Assembly (NCBI GenBank): GCA_947462335.1
Contig: OX381710.1
Location: 66,087,303 to 66,151,302 of the forward strand
Direction of reading: 5' to 3'
Source of the DNA: Harmothoe impar
Taxonomy: Eukaryota; Annelida; Polychaeta; Phyllodocida; Polynoidae
Length of the DNA: 64,000 bases
The notes beneath the pieces were generated by a model, which did no database searches, was not told the DNA's origin, and worked only from the letters and a program-made list of their open reading frames with translations. Shown here piece after piece: positions 12,001 through 21,542 of this stretch (within the stretch, counting starts at the first letter, position 1; the number at the start of each line of letters is the position of its first letter). Made by a program: the position numbers and the translations under genes.

Positions 12001-14980
12001 TTTGGGTGTGGATATAATCAAATAAACAGTTAAATACTCATTATAATTCTAAAAAGGAAAAGATAATTCCTCTCATCCCCCATTCTGTCTCATGCCCTCT
12101 GGAATTTCTGATGTTAATATTTGTGAGAACTGTATTTCTAAATTGATGGATTTCAATCATAAAATATACATTAAATGTTTGCAGTAGGAGTAGATGGAGA
12201 AGGCTTGCAGTGTGGTCTGCAGCGCCATTTACTGACCACTTCAGAATTTATTAAACTCCTGTGGACAACCTCTGCAGAGTTCCCAGGTAAGTCTAACTGA
12301 TCATTCCCGATGTGGAGGGGTTGGGCCGTGGGATCACTGCCCGAACAAAAAAAGTCACTGGGCAGTGATCTGTCAGATCACCTGCCCAGTGCCTCGTTTT
12401 GGTTAACATAGGCGTCAATGGGATCATCCTGCCCAGCTGCCCACCGCTGTGGTAGAACTACCATCCACCCTTTCACAGTCCACAACCTGCCAGCAGTGTC
12501 CCCAGACCTCCATTCGGGGTCCCCAAACCTCAACCTAGGGCTGCAAACCCCTTACTCAGGGTCCCCCAACCTCCACCCAGGTCCCGCATGGTATCCAAAC
12601 CCCCTCCATAGTTTGATATGTAGAGTATGCATCACCCCCTCCTTTTTCTCCTCCCTTTTCTCCCTCTTTCTGAGGCGTGATACGTGTATTACATAAATCA
12701 GGTGTTAACTGACTAGGGGGCTATTTTCTCTCTGGGCCGTCTTCTCTCTGCAGCTAATTTCTCCATGGGGCCAGTTTCTCTCTGGAGTCATTTCTCCTTG
12801 GGGCCAACTTAACCAATTACACTTAAAGCTTGGCCTTCATGGTTGAAGTGATGCCAAAAGCACTTTTGGATATAGTTCAGTTTTGATTCACAAGAGGGCT
12901 CTTAAGGGCTGGGAGCTCAGCTCTTACAGGCACAAGATAGGGTTAATATGTTGTAACTGGACAATGCTCATGGTCCCCTGTCCAAACACTGCTGCCCTCT
13001 GGTGGAACTGTTATTTTAGTCTATGTATGGAAAATGCTGAACGTATTCCCTGACGGCCCAGCTTTAAGATATAGGTATTAAAATCAGGGACACCATTTCC
13101 TTGTGGACTTTTGCCTGTATCTATCTGGTCTATGTTTTACAGGTTTATTGATAACAGTTCTTGTGGTAGACACACTAGGGAGGAGGTGGACAGCGATTGG
13201 GGAATGTGCCATTGTCGGGTTCTCCTTGTTAGCTCTGTTCATATGTACAACTGGGTGAGTGTTTCCTTTACCTCGACTACGGCAGTCTCAAAGATTAATA
13301 GACAGACGTCCACAATGATCTGTCCAAACAACAAGTTTCTCCATGAGTGATGCGATCCAAGAAACCAGTTTGGACTGATTAGAGTGCATCTGAGATGCCA
13401 CCTAAGGTACCACTTATGAAGAAACTAAGAGTTTGGACTGATTTAAGTGGATCTATGTATTTATTTTCATGACATTATTGATAGATTATATTTGAAAACG
13501 GTAATTCATAGCTATTTAATGACAAACACCCCCGGTAATCAATTTCTCCATGGGATGTGCTATTCTAGTACTGAAGCATAGTCAATGTCTTTCTCCACAT
13601 GAAATATACAGTGTTGAAGTCACACCCTACTTTTCTAGAACCCCGATGGTGATGTTACTGTTTGTGGCACGTGGTTTCGCATTGGCCCTTTTCGATCTCA
13701 TGTTTCTATATTCCTCTGAGGTAGGCCACATTTTGGATTTCAAATTGAAACATTTTGGTCTGTGAACTTGTATTAGACCAGCAAATGTGTATTTCAGCTT
13801 GCTCGACATTGATTGGATTTATCTAGTCTTGTGCTAGCCATAAATTAAAACATTTGTCACATTCAAAAGATTGACGTAACCCTAGTTTACTAAGATTGAA
13901 ATAACATATGCTCAGAAAGTTTGTCCATGCACTCTGGTGAGCTAGGCCTGTCGAGCCGAGTTTACTTAGCATAGAATATTTTTTTATATTTTCCCTTGCG
14001 ACATGTGTAGGCTAAGGGAAATTATGTATCATTGAATACAGGTGTTTCCGACTGAAATCCGAGCGATAGGCACTGGATTTGGAACTGGAATGGCTCGACT
14101 GGGTGGAATTATAACACCATTTTTTGCACAGGTAAGCATGATGATAAACTACAAAAAATGGCACATGTGACAGTTATGTTTTACATCAAACACGTGTTGT
14201 TAATAATGCAACTCAGTAGGGCATCACAATATAGGACACCTGCCAGAGAACCACAAGAATCATACTGTGAGATACTAAGTCATAGAATGATAGATATACT
14301 GTAAACGTGTGTATTTTCGCGCATTAATATTTTCGAGAATTGACTTCAAAGTACACTTTCACATGTATTTAAATTCGCGGATTTTGGAATATGGTTGTAG
14401 TATGACTATCTTGGATAAATATTTGCTCTGTACATATTTTCGCGATTTTCATTTCCGCGAAATTCGCGAAAATAAGTACAGCGCGAAATAACATACGTTT
14501 ACAGTAAATGATACAGGATGGGCCACCGGCAGTCTGCACTTCCACCACTTCTCAACCCTCTGATCTATTGGTGTGAGAATTGACCATCTAAGCCTCTCCA
14601 GGCATGCTTGCACACACACCCGCATCTGATACTCTCAACACATGTACTGCTAATGTAATACACTTCTCTGGTATTGACACTTCCTGTACAACTTGCCCTT
14701 AACTTCCCTGACCACCCCTGGTTGTCTCATGTTTTAGGTGCTGTTCAGCTACTCTGTGAAGCTGGGGCTGACCGCGTATGTCTTTGTTGCATTTCTGACT
14801 GCACTTGTTTACTTCCTTCTCCCGGAAACAAAAGGAAGCAACATGGGAGAGGTAAGCATAGGCCTCTTCACTATGTTATATCTAATAACAATGTATATAA
14901 GCTAATATGTACTCAAAAAAGAAGCAACAGTATAATTTTGCAATCAGTATATATATACAAATGTATATATAGGTATATAC

Positions 14981-15029
<49 letters not shown>

Positions 15030-15175
15030 TTTATAGATGTGTATATATATATATATACAGACAAGCACCTGCAATTATTGTGTGTGTGTGTGTATATATA
15101 TATATATACCGGTATATATATATATATATATATAGATAGATAGATATAGATATATAGATATATTTATAGGTGTGT

Positions 15176-15238
<63 letters not shown>

Positions 15239-15324
15239 GGCACCTGCAATTATTGTGTCTGTGTGTGTGTGTGTGTATATATATATCTATATATATCTAT
15301 ATATCTATATATATAGATAGATAT

Positions 15325-15407
<83 letters not shown>

Positions 15408-15564
15408 TATAGATACATATAGATAGATTTTGTTATAACCTCTCAAGATTGTCTGTTCATTTGTCATCATAATGATGCATCAATACAGATCTGGCGAGTA
15501 ACTAATGATTATAAATGGAAAAACTCTTTAGGGTGTCTTTTTACATTTTCAGAGGTTGGAATGA
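6017..15564 (+). CDS. SVOP/SV2-related major facilitator transporter, 14 exons
   Basis: A complete run of 14 exons with GT-AG borders and consistent phases encodes 453 residues from the Met codon at 6017 to the TGA at 15562-15564. Family marks in order: 'SDGMEIM' in TM1 (residues 29-35); the MFS loop signature G74-x3-D78-K79-x-G81-R82; Arg113 in TM4; 'YTEFLP' (130-135); 'PESPRYL' after TM6 (191-197); 'DTLGRR' (327-332); 'PETKG' after TM12 (441-445). These and the overall order match synaptic vesicle 2-related protein (SVOP) rather than general sugar porters. Proteins of this family are 12-TM membrane proteins; SVOP is vesicular in vertebrates and its substrate is not settled. Human SVOP is about 548 residues, so a cytosolic tail of 60-80 residues is missing here. 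Either Met6017 starts a short form, or exon 1 begins at the acceptor 6014/6015 and an upstream exon supplies the tail. No frameshift or stop was seen. Confidence 0.93.
6340..6438 (+). CDS. Transporter exon 2 (TM1 to TM2)
   Basis: 99 bases, phase 0 at both ends, between 'gtcttttag' and 'gtcagt'. It carries 'SDGMEIM', which corresponds to the acidic TM1 motif conserved in SVOP and SV2 proteins. Confidence 0.92.
6908..6979 (+). CDS. Transporter exon 3 (TM2 and MFS signature loop)
   Basis: 72 bases, phase 0, between 'gctttttcag' and 'gtgggt'. It encodes '[11 protein letters not shown]', the major facilitator loop 2-3 signature. Confidence 0.93.
7316..7412. mobile_element. Short inverted-repeat element, termini CCCAGTGGKCACA
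   Basis: It starts 'cccagtgggcaca' and ends with the inverted 'tgtgaccactggg', with internal direct and inverted 'aacatt' motifs. It is preceded by TTAA. Non-autonomous, lies in the third transporter intron. Confidence 0.6.
7413..8846. other. Intron 3 filler with decayed repeats
   Basis: No coding sequence seen. The text at 7945-8115 ('agtcaactcccctctagagc', later 'ctaatgcgaccacc') looks like a decayed DNA-transposon derivative. 'ggggctattttggcc' occurs twice, near 7830 and 8376. Confidence 0.4.
8847..9098 (+). mobile_element. TTAAAGCT-terminal MITE, copy 1
   Basis: 252 bp bounded by 'ttaaagcttgac' and 'ggcccagctttaa', which are inverted copies of each other over about 10 bases. Two more full copies lie at 12833-13067 and, reversed, at 17711-17955. 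The TTAA ends recall piggyBac-type target sites, but no transposase is present. Its right end lies 25 bases before exon 4. Confidence 0.85.
9124..9248 (+). CDS. Transporter exon 4 (TM3 to TM4)
   Basis: 125 bases, phase 0 in, 2 out, between 'ggttgcag' and 'gtacat'. It encodes TM3-TM4 with '[12 protein letters not shown]', including the conserved TM4 arginine. The acceptor has a weak pyrimidine tract because a MITE ends just upstream. Confidence 0.93.
9780..9843 (+). CDS. Transporter exon 5
   Basis: 64 bases between 'ttcatttcag' and 'gtaagt'. It completes the serine codon split by intron 4 and encodes '[13 protein letters not shown]', the loop after TM4 typical of SVOP proteins. Confidence 0.92.
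10535..10657 (+). CDS. Transporter exon 6 (TM5 to TM6)
   Basis: 123 bases, phase 0, between 'gtccttccag' and 'gtaagt'. It encodes 'AFWSIG' and '[13 protein letters not shown]', the TM5-TM6 hairpin. Confidence 0.93.
11297..11499 (+). CDS. Transporter exon 7 (post-TM6 loop)
   Basis: 203 bases, 2 bases over, between 'tttctag' and 'gtaagt'. It encodes 'PESPRYL' followed by the long cytosolic loop ending '[11 protein letters not shown]', matching the SVOP 'DLFTP' motif. Confidence 0.93.
11667..11749 (+). CDS. Transporter exon 8 (TM7)
   Basis: 83 bases between 'ttgttccag' and 'gtaagt'. It encodes '[17 protein letters not shown]', matching the SVOP TM7 motif. Confidence 0.92.
12185..12286 (+). CDS. 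Transporter exon 9
   Basis: 102 bases between 'tgtttgcag' and 'gtaagt'. It encodes the lumenal loop with cysteines and '[11 protein letters not shown]', which matches SVOP 'DLLWTTLSEFPG'. A repeat begins immediately after the 6-base donor. Confidence 0.92.
12293..12458. mobile_element. Short copy of a hairpin element at the intron 9 donor
   Basis: It matches 20878-21193 from 'ctaactgatcattcccga' to 'gctgtggtagaac', but lacks about 150 internal bases. It contains a near-perfect hairpin around 'tgatctgtcagatca'. It begins at the seventh intron base. Confidence 0.8.
12833..13067 (+). mobile_element. TTAAAGCT-terminal MITE, copy 2
   Basis: 235 bp, about 90 percent alike to 8847-9098 by eye, with the same ends. 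Differences include 'tggccttcat' near the left end and a short deletion near the right end. Confidence 0.85.
13143..13254 (+). CDS. Transporter exon 10 (TM8 to TM9)
   Basis: 112 bases between 'gttttacag' and 'gtgagt'. It encodes '[11 protein letters not shown]', the MFS loop 8-9 motif, then TM9. Confidence 0.92.
13639..13720 (+). CDS. Transporter exon 11 (TM10)
   Basis: 82 bases between 'cttttctag' and 'gtaggc'. It encodes '[19 protein letters not shown]', matching the SVOP TM10 'FIARAF' region, and ends 'SSE'. Confidence 0.92.
14042..14131 (+). CDS. Transporter exon 12 (TM11)
   Basis: 90 bases, phase 0, between 'gaatacag' and 'gtaagc'. It encodes '[20 protein letters not shown]', which aligns with the highly conserved '[20 protein letters not shown]' block of SVOP. 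Confidence 0.95.
14297..14507. mobile_element. 'actgtaaacg...cgtttacagt' MITE, TTCGCG-rich
   Basis: Inverted termini 'tactgtaaacgt' and 'acgtttacagta' bound about 210 bp with several 'ttcgcg' and 'cgcgaa' motifs. It lies in intron 12. A related decayed element is at 60240-60530. Confidence 0.75.
14738..14851 (+). CDS. Transporter exon 13 (TM12)
   Basis: 114 bases, phase 0, between 'catgttttag' and 'gtaagc'. It encodes TM12 and '[10 protein letters not shown]', the C-terminal MFS signature. Confidence 0.94.
14947..15425. repeat. Compound TA / GT / GATA microsatellite
   Basis: Long (TA)n tracts alternate with (GT)n and a (GATA)n tract at about 15310-15400. A unique spacer 'caggcacctgcaattattgt' occurs twice (about 15062 as 'caagcacctgc...' and 15238), so part of the array was duplicated as a block. 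It lies in the last transporter intron. Confidence 0.97.
15553..15564 (+). CDS. Transporter exon 14 (last three residues and stop)
   Basis: After 'tttacattttcag' the frame reads R-L-E then TGA at 15562-15564, giving a C-terminus ...GERLE. A second in-frame TGA follows directly. Confidence 0.75.
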   Translation, partial: RLE

Positions 15565-15567
15565 TGA

Positions 15568-15765
15568 TATCTAAGCAGAAGAGGAGGATCTTTAGGGAGA
15601 AATAGCTGGTCTAATCAGCGTCCAAAACGAGAAAAGTACCGTAGGAGTCCCCTATACCGTGGATGTCACCTATGGGACGAGTTATCAGAGCATGACCAAC
15701 TCCTGGAAAGCATCCACAGTTTTAAAACCAAGCTCAAGAAATTAATTCTGCAAATGAACAGCTGA
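15568..15765 (+). pseudogene. Fragment resembling the C-terminal tail of a non-LTR retrotransposon ORF
   Basis: After the two stops the same frame is open for 65 codons up to a TGA at 15763-15765. It contains 'RSPLYRG' and 'LWDEL' followed by a Lys-rich end, a pattern I associate with the last residues of reverse-transcriptase ORFs of invertebrate non-LTR elements. There is no Met start and no RT core nearby, so it is a relic lying in the transporter 3' region. Part of its 5' side ('ggatctttagggagaaa') recurs imperfectly at 16522-16553. Confidence 0.45.
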
Positions 15766-16215
15766 AGCTCTAGAAGCACATTTGTATTCCTTGCAAAGTA
15801 ATAGTGACCTTACTGAATGATAGCTCCTCTACCATTTCCATCTTTATATAACCTTCTTTAATGTGGACTGAACGACATCAGCGTCGATAAGCTGAATATC
15901 AGTTACAAGTAAGTAATAATTCATCGCCATAATCCCAAGTGGCAAACCGCCATAGTAAATAGCGGTGCTATTGTATTAAAGTATACAAAATGTATTAGTA
16001 CTGTGTCTCGTATAAACACTGCCAAGAAAGTCTGCATACCGGCTGTGCGCAAGCTATGCATGGAGGCAGAAACTGAGAACACTACAAACACTGGGATCCA
16101 TGTTCAGCACCTCAGAGACGTGGTCCATGGGCCCACAGTTATTACCAAAAAAGGAACAATCCACATGAGGAACTGAATATTTCTACATTTTGAAGTATTC
16201 ATTGTATCATATCAC
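15766..16215. other. Probable 3' untranslated or downstream region
   Basis: No ORF of note. It may be part of the transporter 3' UTR; there is no clear AATAAA here, and 'attaaa' at about 15976 is a weaker alternative. Confidence 0.35.
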
Positions 16216-16434
16216 CTGGTGCTTGTTTCTCCACAAATGTGCGGACCTCCGCACATTTGCAGATGTACACATTCCATGTATTTGTGGAGAAAAAAAAGAA
16301 GATGAATAAAATCGTTTTTCATAACTTAAGCATACAAATACGGACCTCCGTACAATGTATATATTTGCGGACCTGCACAAATTTATGGAAGCAAATTTGC
16401 GGAGGTCCGCAATTTATGGAGAAACAGCATCCTG
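16216..16434. mobile_element. 'gtttctccacaa' inverted-repeat element, copy at 16.2 kb
   Basis: Ends 'gcttgtttctccaca' and 'ggagaaacagcatcc' are inverted copies. The interior alternates 'gcggacctccgca' and its complement, so it folds on itself several times. An AATAAA falls inside it at 16305-16310. Other copies lie at 20037, 20458, 21303, 22451 and 22651. Confidence 0.85.
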
Positions 16435-16498
16435 TAATTATTTTACTCCACTGACCGTTTTGGCATAATGTATTCTTCCTCTACATGAATTCATGGTC

Positions 16499-16504
16499 AA
16501 TAAA
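16499..16504 (+). promoter_or_regulatory. Candidate polyadenylation signal AATAAA
   Basis: Plus-strand AATAAA about 0.93 kb after the transporter stop. Another AATAAA at 16305-16310 lies in a transposon copy. Neither is proven. Confidence 0.35.
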
Positions 16505-16861
16505 CCTACTTTTAAAAGGAAAGAAGAGGATGTTTAGGGAGAAACAGCCGGTCTTTGCATTCCTAGTCATACTTGGATTTAGTGGATGGAGATCTAATGA
16601 TAATTATATGTATTCACAAAAATGAGTTAAGCTACAAATCTTATTGTTTCTCATGTGATACTATATGCAATAGAGGGAAAAGATTGGCACTTCTGGCAGC
16701 AAGCATGAAAGTTTGTCTATAGGGGTTTTTCAACGTGCTGAACCCATTTCTAAGTGGAAACATCATTTTCTAGTACCGTTTCTACTTCTAAATTGGCGTT
16801 GAAAATAAAAAGTATTAATCGATTAAATAATTCCGTGAAAAATTCAAATATATTTGAACGA

Positions 16862-17110
16862 TAGTCTCAAAATTGCCTGACAGTCTCAAAACTGTGAGAT
16901 ACATGTAATAACATTTTGAGACTATCTTGTAGCCCTGAGGCTAGATAGTCATCTCAAAATACTATAGTTGTGTTAGTATCTCACAACCCTCAGGCGAGAT
17001 ACTAACAAAACTATAGTATTTTGAGACTATCTAGCCTGGGGGTTGCAGGATACTAAAAAAGCACTATAGTATTTTGAGACTATCTTGCAACTTTGAGACT
17101 ATCTAGCCTA
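16862..17110. repeat. Foldback built from 'actatagtattttgagac'
   Basis: The motif 'tagtattttgagactatct' appears directly at about 17015 and 17065, and inverted at about 16935-16965. The two arms around 16930-16980 and 16990-17035 pair as a long hairpin with 'ctagatagtc' near the ends. Confidence 0.75.
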
Positions 17111-17710
17111 ACAAACCCTACCAGAAACACTGGCAGATTGAGATACGTGTACCTTCAAGTTAGGGTTTTCTTTTCTAGGTTAGAAATCAAGGTTAGAAAC
17201 AAATGCGTACGTCCTGAATGTTTAATTTATAAGCATTTCAATAATTTCGACAGAAGTAACTCATGAGCCACTATAGTAGCTTAACATGGATGCCGTCAGA
17301 GTTATTAAATTGATCAATTCAATACATGTACTGCATTCATGTTTAAGTGAAATGGTCCGATGTTTTCCACAGTTCAAATTCTACTAAGATGTGCTGCAAA
17401 TGATGACAATGATAATAGAGTATCATATTTGGGGGATGGGGCACGCTGCAATTTTCTCTATGGCCAATAAGAAGGTGCCATGAGGACCAATTATTGCCTT
17501 TAAAATGTAAATTCAATTATACATGTATAGTTAGACTAATAATGTACACTCCAAGTTGGGCCTAAAGATGATAATTAGCTGAATTATCAGCTAAATTATA
17601 ACAAGGAATAAATTTAACAAAAGTAGAATATGAAGTATGGCTGTAGTGAACATTCTGGTATATTTCAAACAACATTAATTTTTCAACTTTAACCATCAAA
17701 CCATGTCAAT
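17111..17710. other. Gene-free stretch
   Basis: AT-rich intergenic DNA with no recognised exon or repeat. Confidence 0.45.
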
Positions 17711-17955
17711 TTAAAGTTGGGCCATCAGGGAATAAGTTCAGCATTTTCCATACATAGACTAAAATAACAATTCCACCAGAGGGCAGCAGTGTTTGGACAG
17801 GTGACCATGAGCATTGTCCAGCTACAACATATTCACCCTATCTTGTGCCTGTAAGAGCTGAGCTCCCAGCCCTTGAGAGCCCTCTTGTGAATCAAAACTG
17901 AACTATATCCAAAAGTGCTTTTGGCCTCACTTCAACCATGGCGGTCAAGCTTTAA
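17711..17955 (-). mobile_element. TTAAAGCT-terminal MITE, copy 3 (reversed)
   Basis: The reverse complement of copies 1 and 2, with ends 'ttaaagttgggcc' and 'ggtcaagctttaa'. It lies outside the transporter gene. Confidence 0.85.
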
Positions 17956-19125
17956 GGTTGTTTCTGAGCCCCCACCCACTCTATAAAAAGCTCAGGGTAC
18001 CGGTCCCCGCTTTAGTCTGACTCTGGCTGGAGGGCCAGTAATGATTGGGCTTTTAAGCACCAGAGATCAGCACAATTATGAACAAGTAGGGTCAGTTGCT
18101 GTTTCAGCTACCAGATGGCAGCACTCCACTGCCACGCTGTGCGAGACTGAAGATAGCTAGCAGGCCCGTCAATATAGTAATAGCAGTACCAGGGGGGACC
18201 TACGCTGCGGCCCCACCCCGGTGGCAAACACATGCGTAATATTGTCCACTCCAGTATCAAGTGGTATTCAAGTGGGTGGTCAGTGGTGAAAGAGCCATCA
18301 AGTGGTGCCACCACTGGGATTTAGGGGAACTAGCTACTATGCTTCATAGTGGCATGCTGTGCTGATTAAACACAATCTAAAGTATTCTTTTCAACCACAA
18401 GCACTACTGCTCCCATATGCTCCACTTGACATTTTCAAACATCATATATCATTCTACTTATTTCCAAGTTTAGCTTCGGTGGAACATCCCTTAAATGCTT
18501 GCAGAAATAGTTCACAGTTGACTGACTTTAAGCTTCATGGACAGCCCAATGTCAGGTCAACTAGAATAGAGTTCTCTTCTCCTACATTGCCATGCCTCTA
18601 ATATGTATCAAACTCAAGGGGGGAAGTCTTTTTGGTGTGGATGCAGCATTGACTACTTGTCACATGTAGTAGTATTAGAGTATTATGGCATTTTATCAGA
18701 CATGCTGAGTTAAAGTGCTAACAGATAAGTGGATAAAGTTATGCATGCATTTGACACCAGCCGGAGCCGCGGCATGGGCCCCCCCCTGAGCAGTACCATC
18801 TATGGTAGTACTGAGGAGACCCCCCCCCCCCCCCCCCCAAAAAAAAAAAACAATGAACCAAACATATCCTCCCCCCTCAAATGAAATCATGGGTGGTTAT
18901 TTAAATGGAATGTATTTAGTTTTGACCCTCTCCCCAAACATGGTGGCTTTTTTGGAGGCTGAAAAATCTGACGAGGGAGGCTCTTTTTAAATCGTGGGCT
19001 ATTAAAAATGTATAGGATTATATAGGTTTTTGGAGACCAAAATTCACATTTGATAAGTTAAGAACTAATTGAGCTTTAAAAATGGTAAATTGTATTCATT
19101 TCTCTCCCACTGCATTACTCTCAGT
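17956..19125. other. Gene-free stretch with a C-run/A-run
   Basis: No exon recognised. A poly-C run next to a poly-A run lies at about 18821-18850. The short ORFs here have no recognisable domains. Confidence 0.45.
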
Positions 19126-19417
19126 ATAAGGCAAGCAAAAAAAAGTTTGTTTCAGGTCACCCGACCGACCCTATCTAAACAGGGCCGACTCTATGTTTTT
19201 TTATGCAATTTTGAAGAATTTTTTATATTTTCATACTTTTTTGGGGGTTAATTTTAGGTATACAAAATTTTGGAAAAAAATCTCCCAATTTTAACACTTT
19301 TATGGGTCAATTTTAGAGGGGAAGTAAAGTCAAAAAAGTTTTAAAAAATCCGACCTACTGACCCTAGAGTTTCTTCCCATGTTACCTGAAACAAAACCTT
19401 TTTTTTATTTGGCCTAA
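19126..19417. mobile_element. A/T-run inverted-repeat element with 'gtttcaggt' ends
   Basis: The left end reads 'ggcaagc', an A-run, then 'gtttgtttcaggtcac'. The right end is the inverted 'acctgaaacaaaacc', T-run, 'ggcctaa'. The interior holds 'gaccctat' and 'gaccctag' blocks. Related ends occur at 41820-42114 and 1430-1605. Confidence 0.75.
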
Positions 19418-20036
19418 GCTTTAATATGATACCAAATGTGCCAATAATTTTAGCATGTTTTTCATCAAAAATTTGCAACAAATTTGTTTTTCCTCAAATG
19501 ATGCGCGCGGTGGTGAGAAACCATTTTATTCTTTTAGTGGCCCAATGGTTACTTCTCACCGAAAACCTCCTCTCCAACTCGTCAAAACAAGGGTCACGTT
19601 TTGGGGTTTTCGCCAAAAACACTTTCTCAGCAAGGCTAGATATATCTAAAAGGGTTCCTTCCACCTACGCCGGGGCAGAATCATATGCTTTTAAAGACCA
19701 AGAAAGATTTAGGATCCAAAAGCAGAGTGCTTTGTACTTTATTTTTGCACCTTCAAAATCGCACTGCAGTAGCCCAGAAGTTGACTCCTCTACCATGTAG
19801 AAATATACATTTGGAAAGCAACTTTCTGGGTACCAGGTACAATGTATATGATTTATTCCCCAGACTCAAGTAACCTGTTTTATGCCATACCGGGCTCAGT
19901 GGGAAAAGAATAAATAGTCTAAATCACGCCCACACCATGGCTAAGTGCACTTTTCCCTAACTATAGTTCTTATGAACCACACGCGATGGCGCCACAGACC
20001 CACAGCCCCGCCTCGGTCACTGAGGCGCTCCTCCCC

Positions 20037-20274
20037 TGGGTGATGTTTCTCCACAAAGTACGGACAGCCGCAATTTGTGGAATTGGCCTGAACTGTTTCT
20101 GCCTGTCAAATTCTGCAAAATTGTGGAGGTCCACATTCACATGTGGACGTCCACAGTATAGATAAGTACCAATTGTGGTAAAAGAAAAGTGCTTATTTAT
20201 CATTTTATTTTCCCAGCAAATTATGGAATGTCCGAAAATTGGTGAGGTCCATATTTTGTGGAGAAACAGCACCC
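20037..20274. mobile_element. 'gtttctccacaa' inverted-repeat element, copy at 20.0 kb
   Basis: Bounded by 'ggtgatgtttctccacaaa' and the inverted 'tttgtggagaaacagcacc'. It contains 'gataagtacca' and 'gtggtaaaagaaa', also found at position 1-92. Confidence 0.85.
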
Positions 20275-20457
20275 TGAATGGAATGGAATGAGTGTAGGAG
20301 AAGTTTAGATAACGTCGATAAGTGTTACAGGGTGTGTCAACCTCCTATGAAACATGCAGATGATATGATAATTAGGCCTACATACATCCGCATATGCACA
20401 TAATTATTGCATTGGTCATAACTGTCAGGAACAAACGTCGTTTTTTGGATCACACAT

Positions 20458-20690
20458 GGGTGCTGTTTCTCCACATACCTAATAGGCCTACAGAGGTCTG
20501 TATAATACGGAATTTGTGAGCAGAAACACTTTAGCCAAATTCTGTATACTACGGACGTTCATACCTTGGGTGCTGTTTCTCCACAAACTTGCGGACCTCC
20601 CTCAATTCATAGACATCCACAAATTTGCGGAATACACATTCCATAAATGTTGCGGTTCGTATTTGTATGCCTAAAGGGGGTCTGTCCCCG
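20458..20690. mobile_element. Two truncated left ends of the 'gtttctccacaa' family
   Basis: 'ggtgctgtttctccaca' occurs at 20460 and again at 20569, each followed by family-like 'gcggac' text. No matching right end was seen, so these look like broken or nested copies. Confidence 0.6.
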
Positions 20691-20877
20691 CCAGAACGCA
20701 TCCATCTTGTGCCCTATGCTATGATTACCACACACTAGGACCCGCCCACAGGTTGTGCTATGCACCTCCCACCCACTAATATCCTAACCATAACGACCCC
20801 CGCCCCCTCCCCCACTACCCTCATGAGTGAGCTGCACATAGCCAAAAAGTTAGATTAGACTGTCTCACCTGATTGAC

Positions 20878-21193
20878 CTAACTGATCATTCCCGATGTGG
20901 AGGGGTTGGGCCGTGGGATCACTGCCCGAGGCCGTAGGCCGAGGGCAGTGAACCTAGGCCCAAACCCGACACTGAGGGGGTGATCAGGGTTCTACCAAAG
21001 CAATTTTATGATAATTTATACCATAATAATTTGGAAATAACCATATAGGCCTATTGACACAAAATTCTGTCCCACCCAAACAAAAAAAGTCACTGGGCAG
21101 TGATCTGTCAGATCACCTGCCCAGTGCCTCGTTTTGGTTAACATAGGCGTCAATGGGATCACCCTGCCCAGCTGCCCACCGCTGTGGTAGAAC
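20878..21193. mobile_element. Longer copy of the hairpin element seen at 12293
   Basis: It shares both ends with 12293-12458 but has about 150 additional internal bases including 'gaggccgtaggccgagggc'. It contains the same 'tgatctgtcagatca' hairpin. Confidence 0.8.
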
Positions 21194-21302
21194 ATCGGGC
21201 AGCTCAGGCATTGAGTGCCACTTGACAGAGACCCACAGCACCGACCAGTCATGCTCAGATAATTACCTCCCCCCACTGTTATTTGGGGTCAGTTTGGGTG
21301 AC

Positions 21303-21542
21303 CTGGATGCTGTTTCTCCACAATTATGCAGAGGTCCGCAAATTTGCGGAGGTCCGTAAATACACTCTCCATATATTTATGGAGGTCGGCAAATATATAC
21401 AGAAATCGTTTTTTAGTACTTAAACATACAAATACAGAGGTCCATATATATTTGCGGACCTCCACAAATTTATGGAGGCAAATTTATGGACCTCCGCAAA
21501 TTTGCGGACCTCCGCAAATTTGTGGAGAAACAGGACCCAGGT
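21303..21542. mobile_element. 'gtttctccacaa' inverted-repeat element, copy at 21.3 kb
   Basis: Ends 'ggatgctgtttctccac' and 'gtggagaaacaggaccc'. The interior has repeated 'tttgcggacctccgcaaa' palindromes on both arms, so the arms carry small tandem hairpins. Confidence 0.85.

Noticed and set aside
14674..15249. Tyr/Ile-rich ORFs
   Set aside because: Products of the TA microsatellite; the first one merely overlaps transporter exon 13 in another frame.
19426..19800. Plus-strand ORF of 124 codons
   Set aside because: No recognisable domain; overlaps another ORF in a different frame of similar length and sits among mobile elements.
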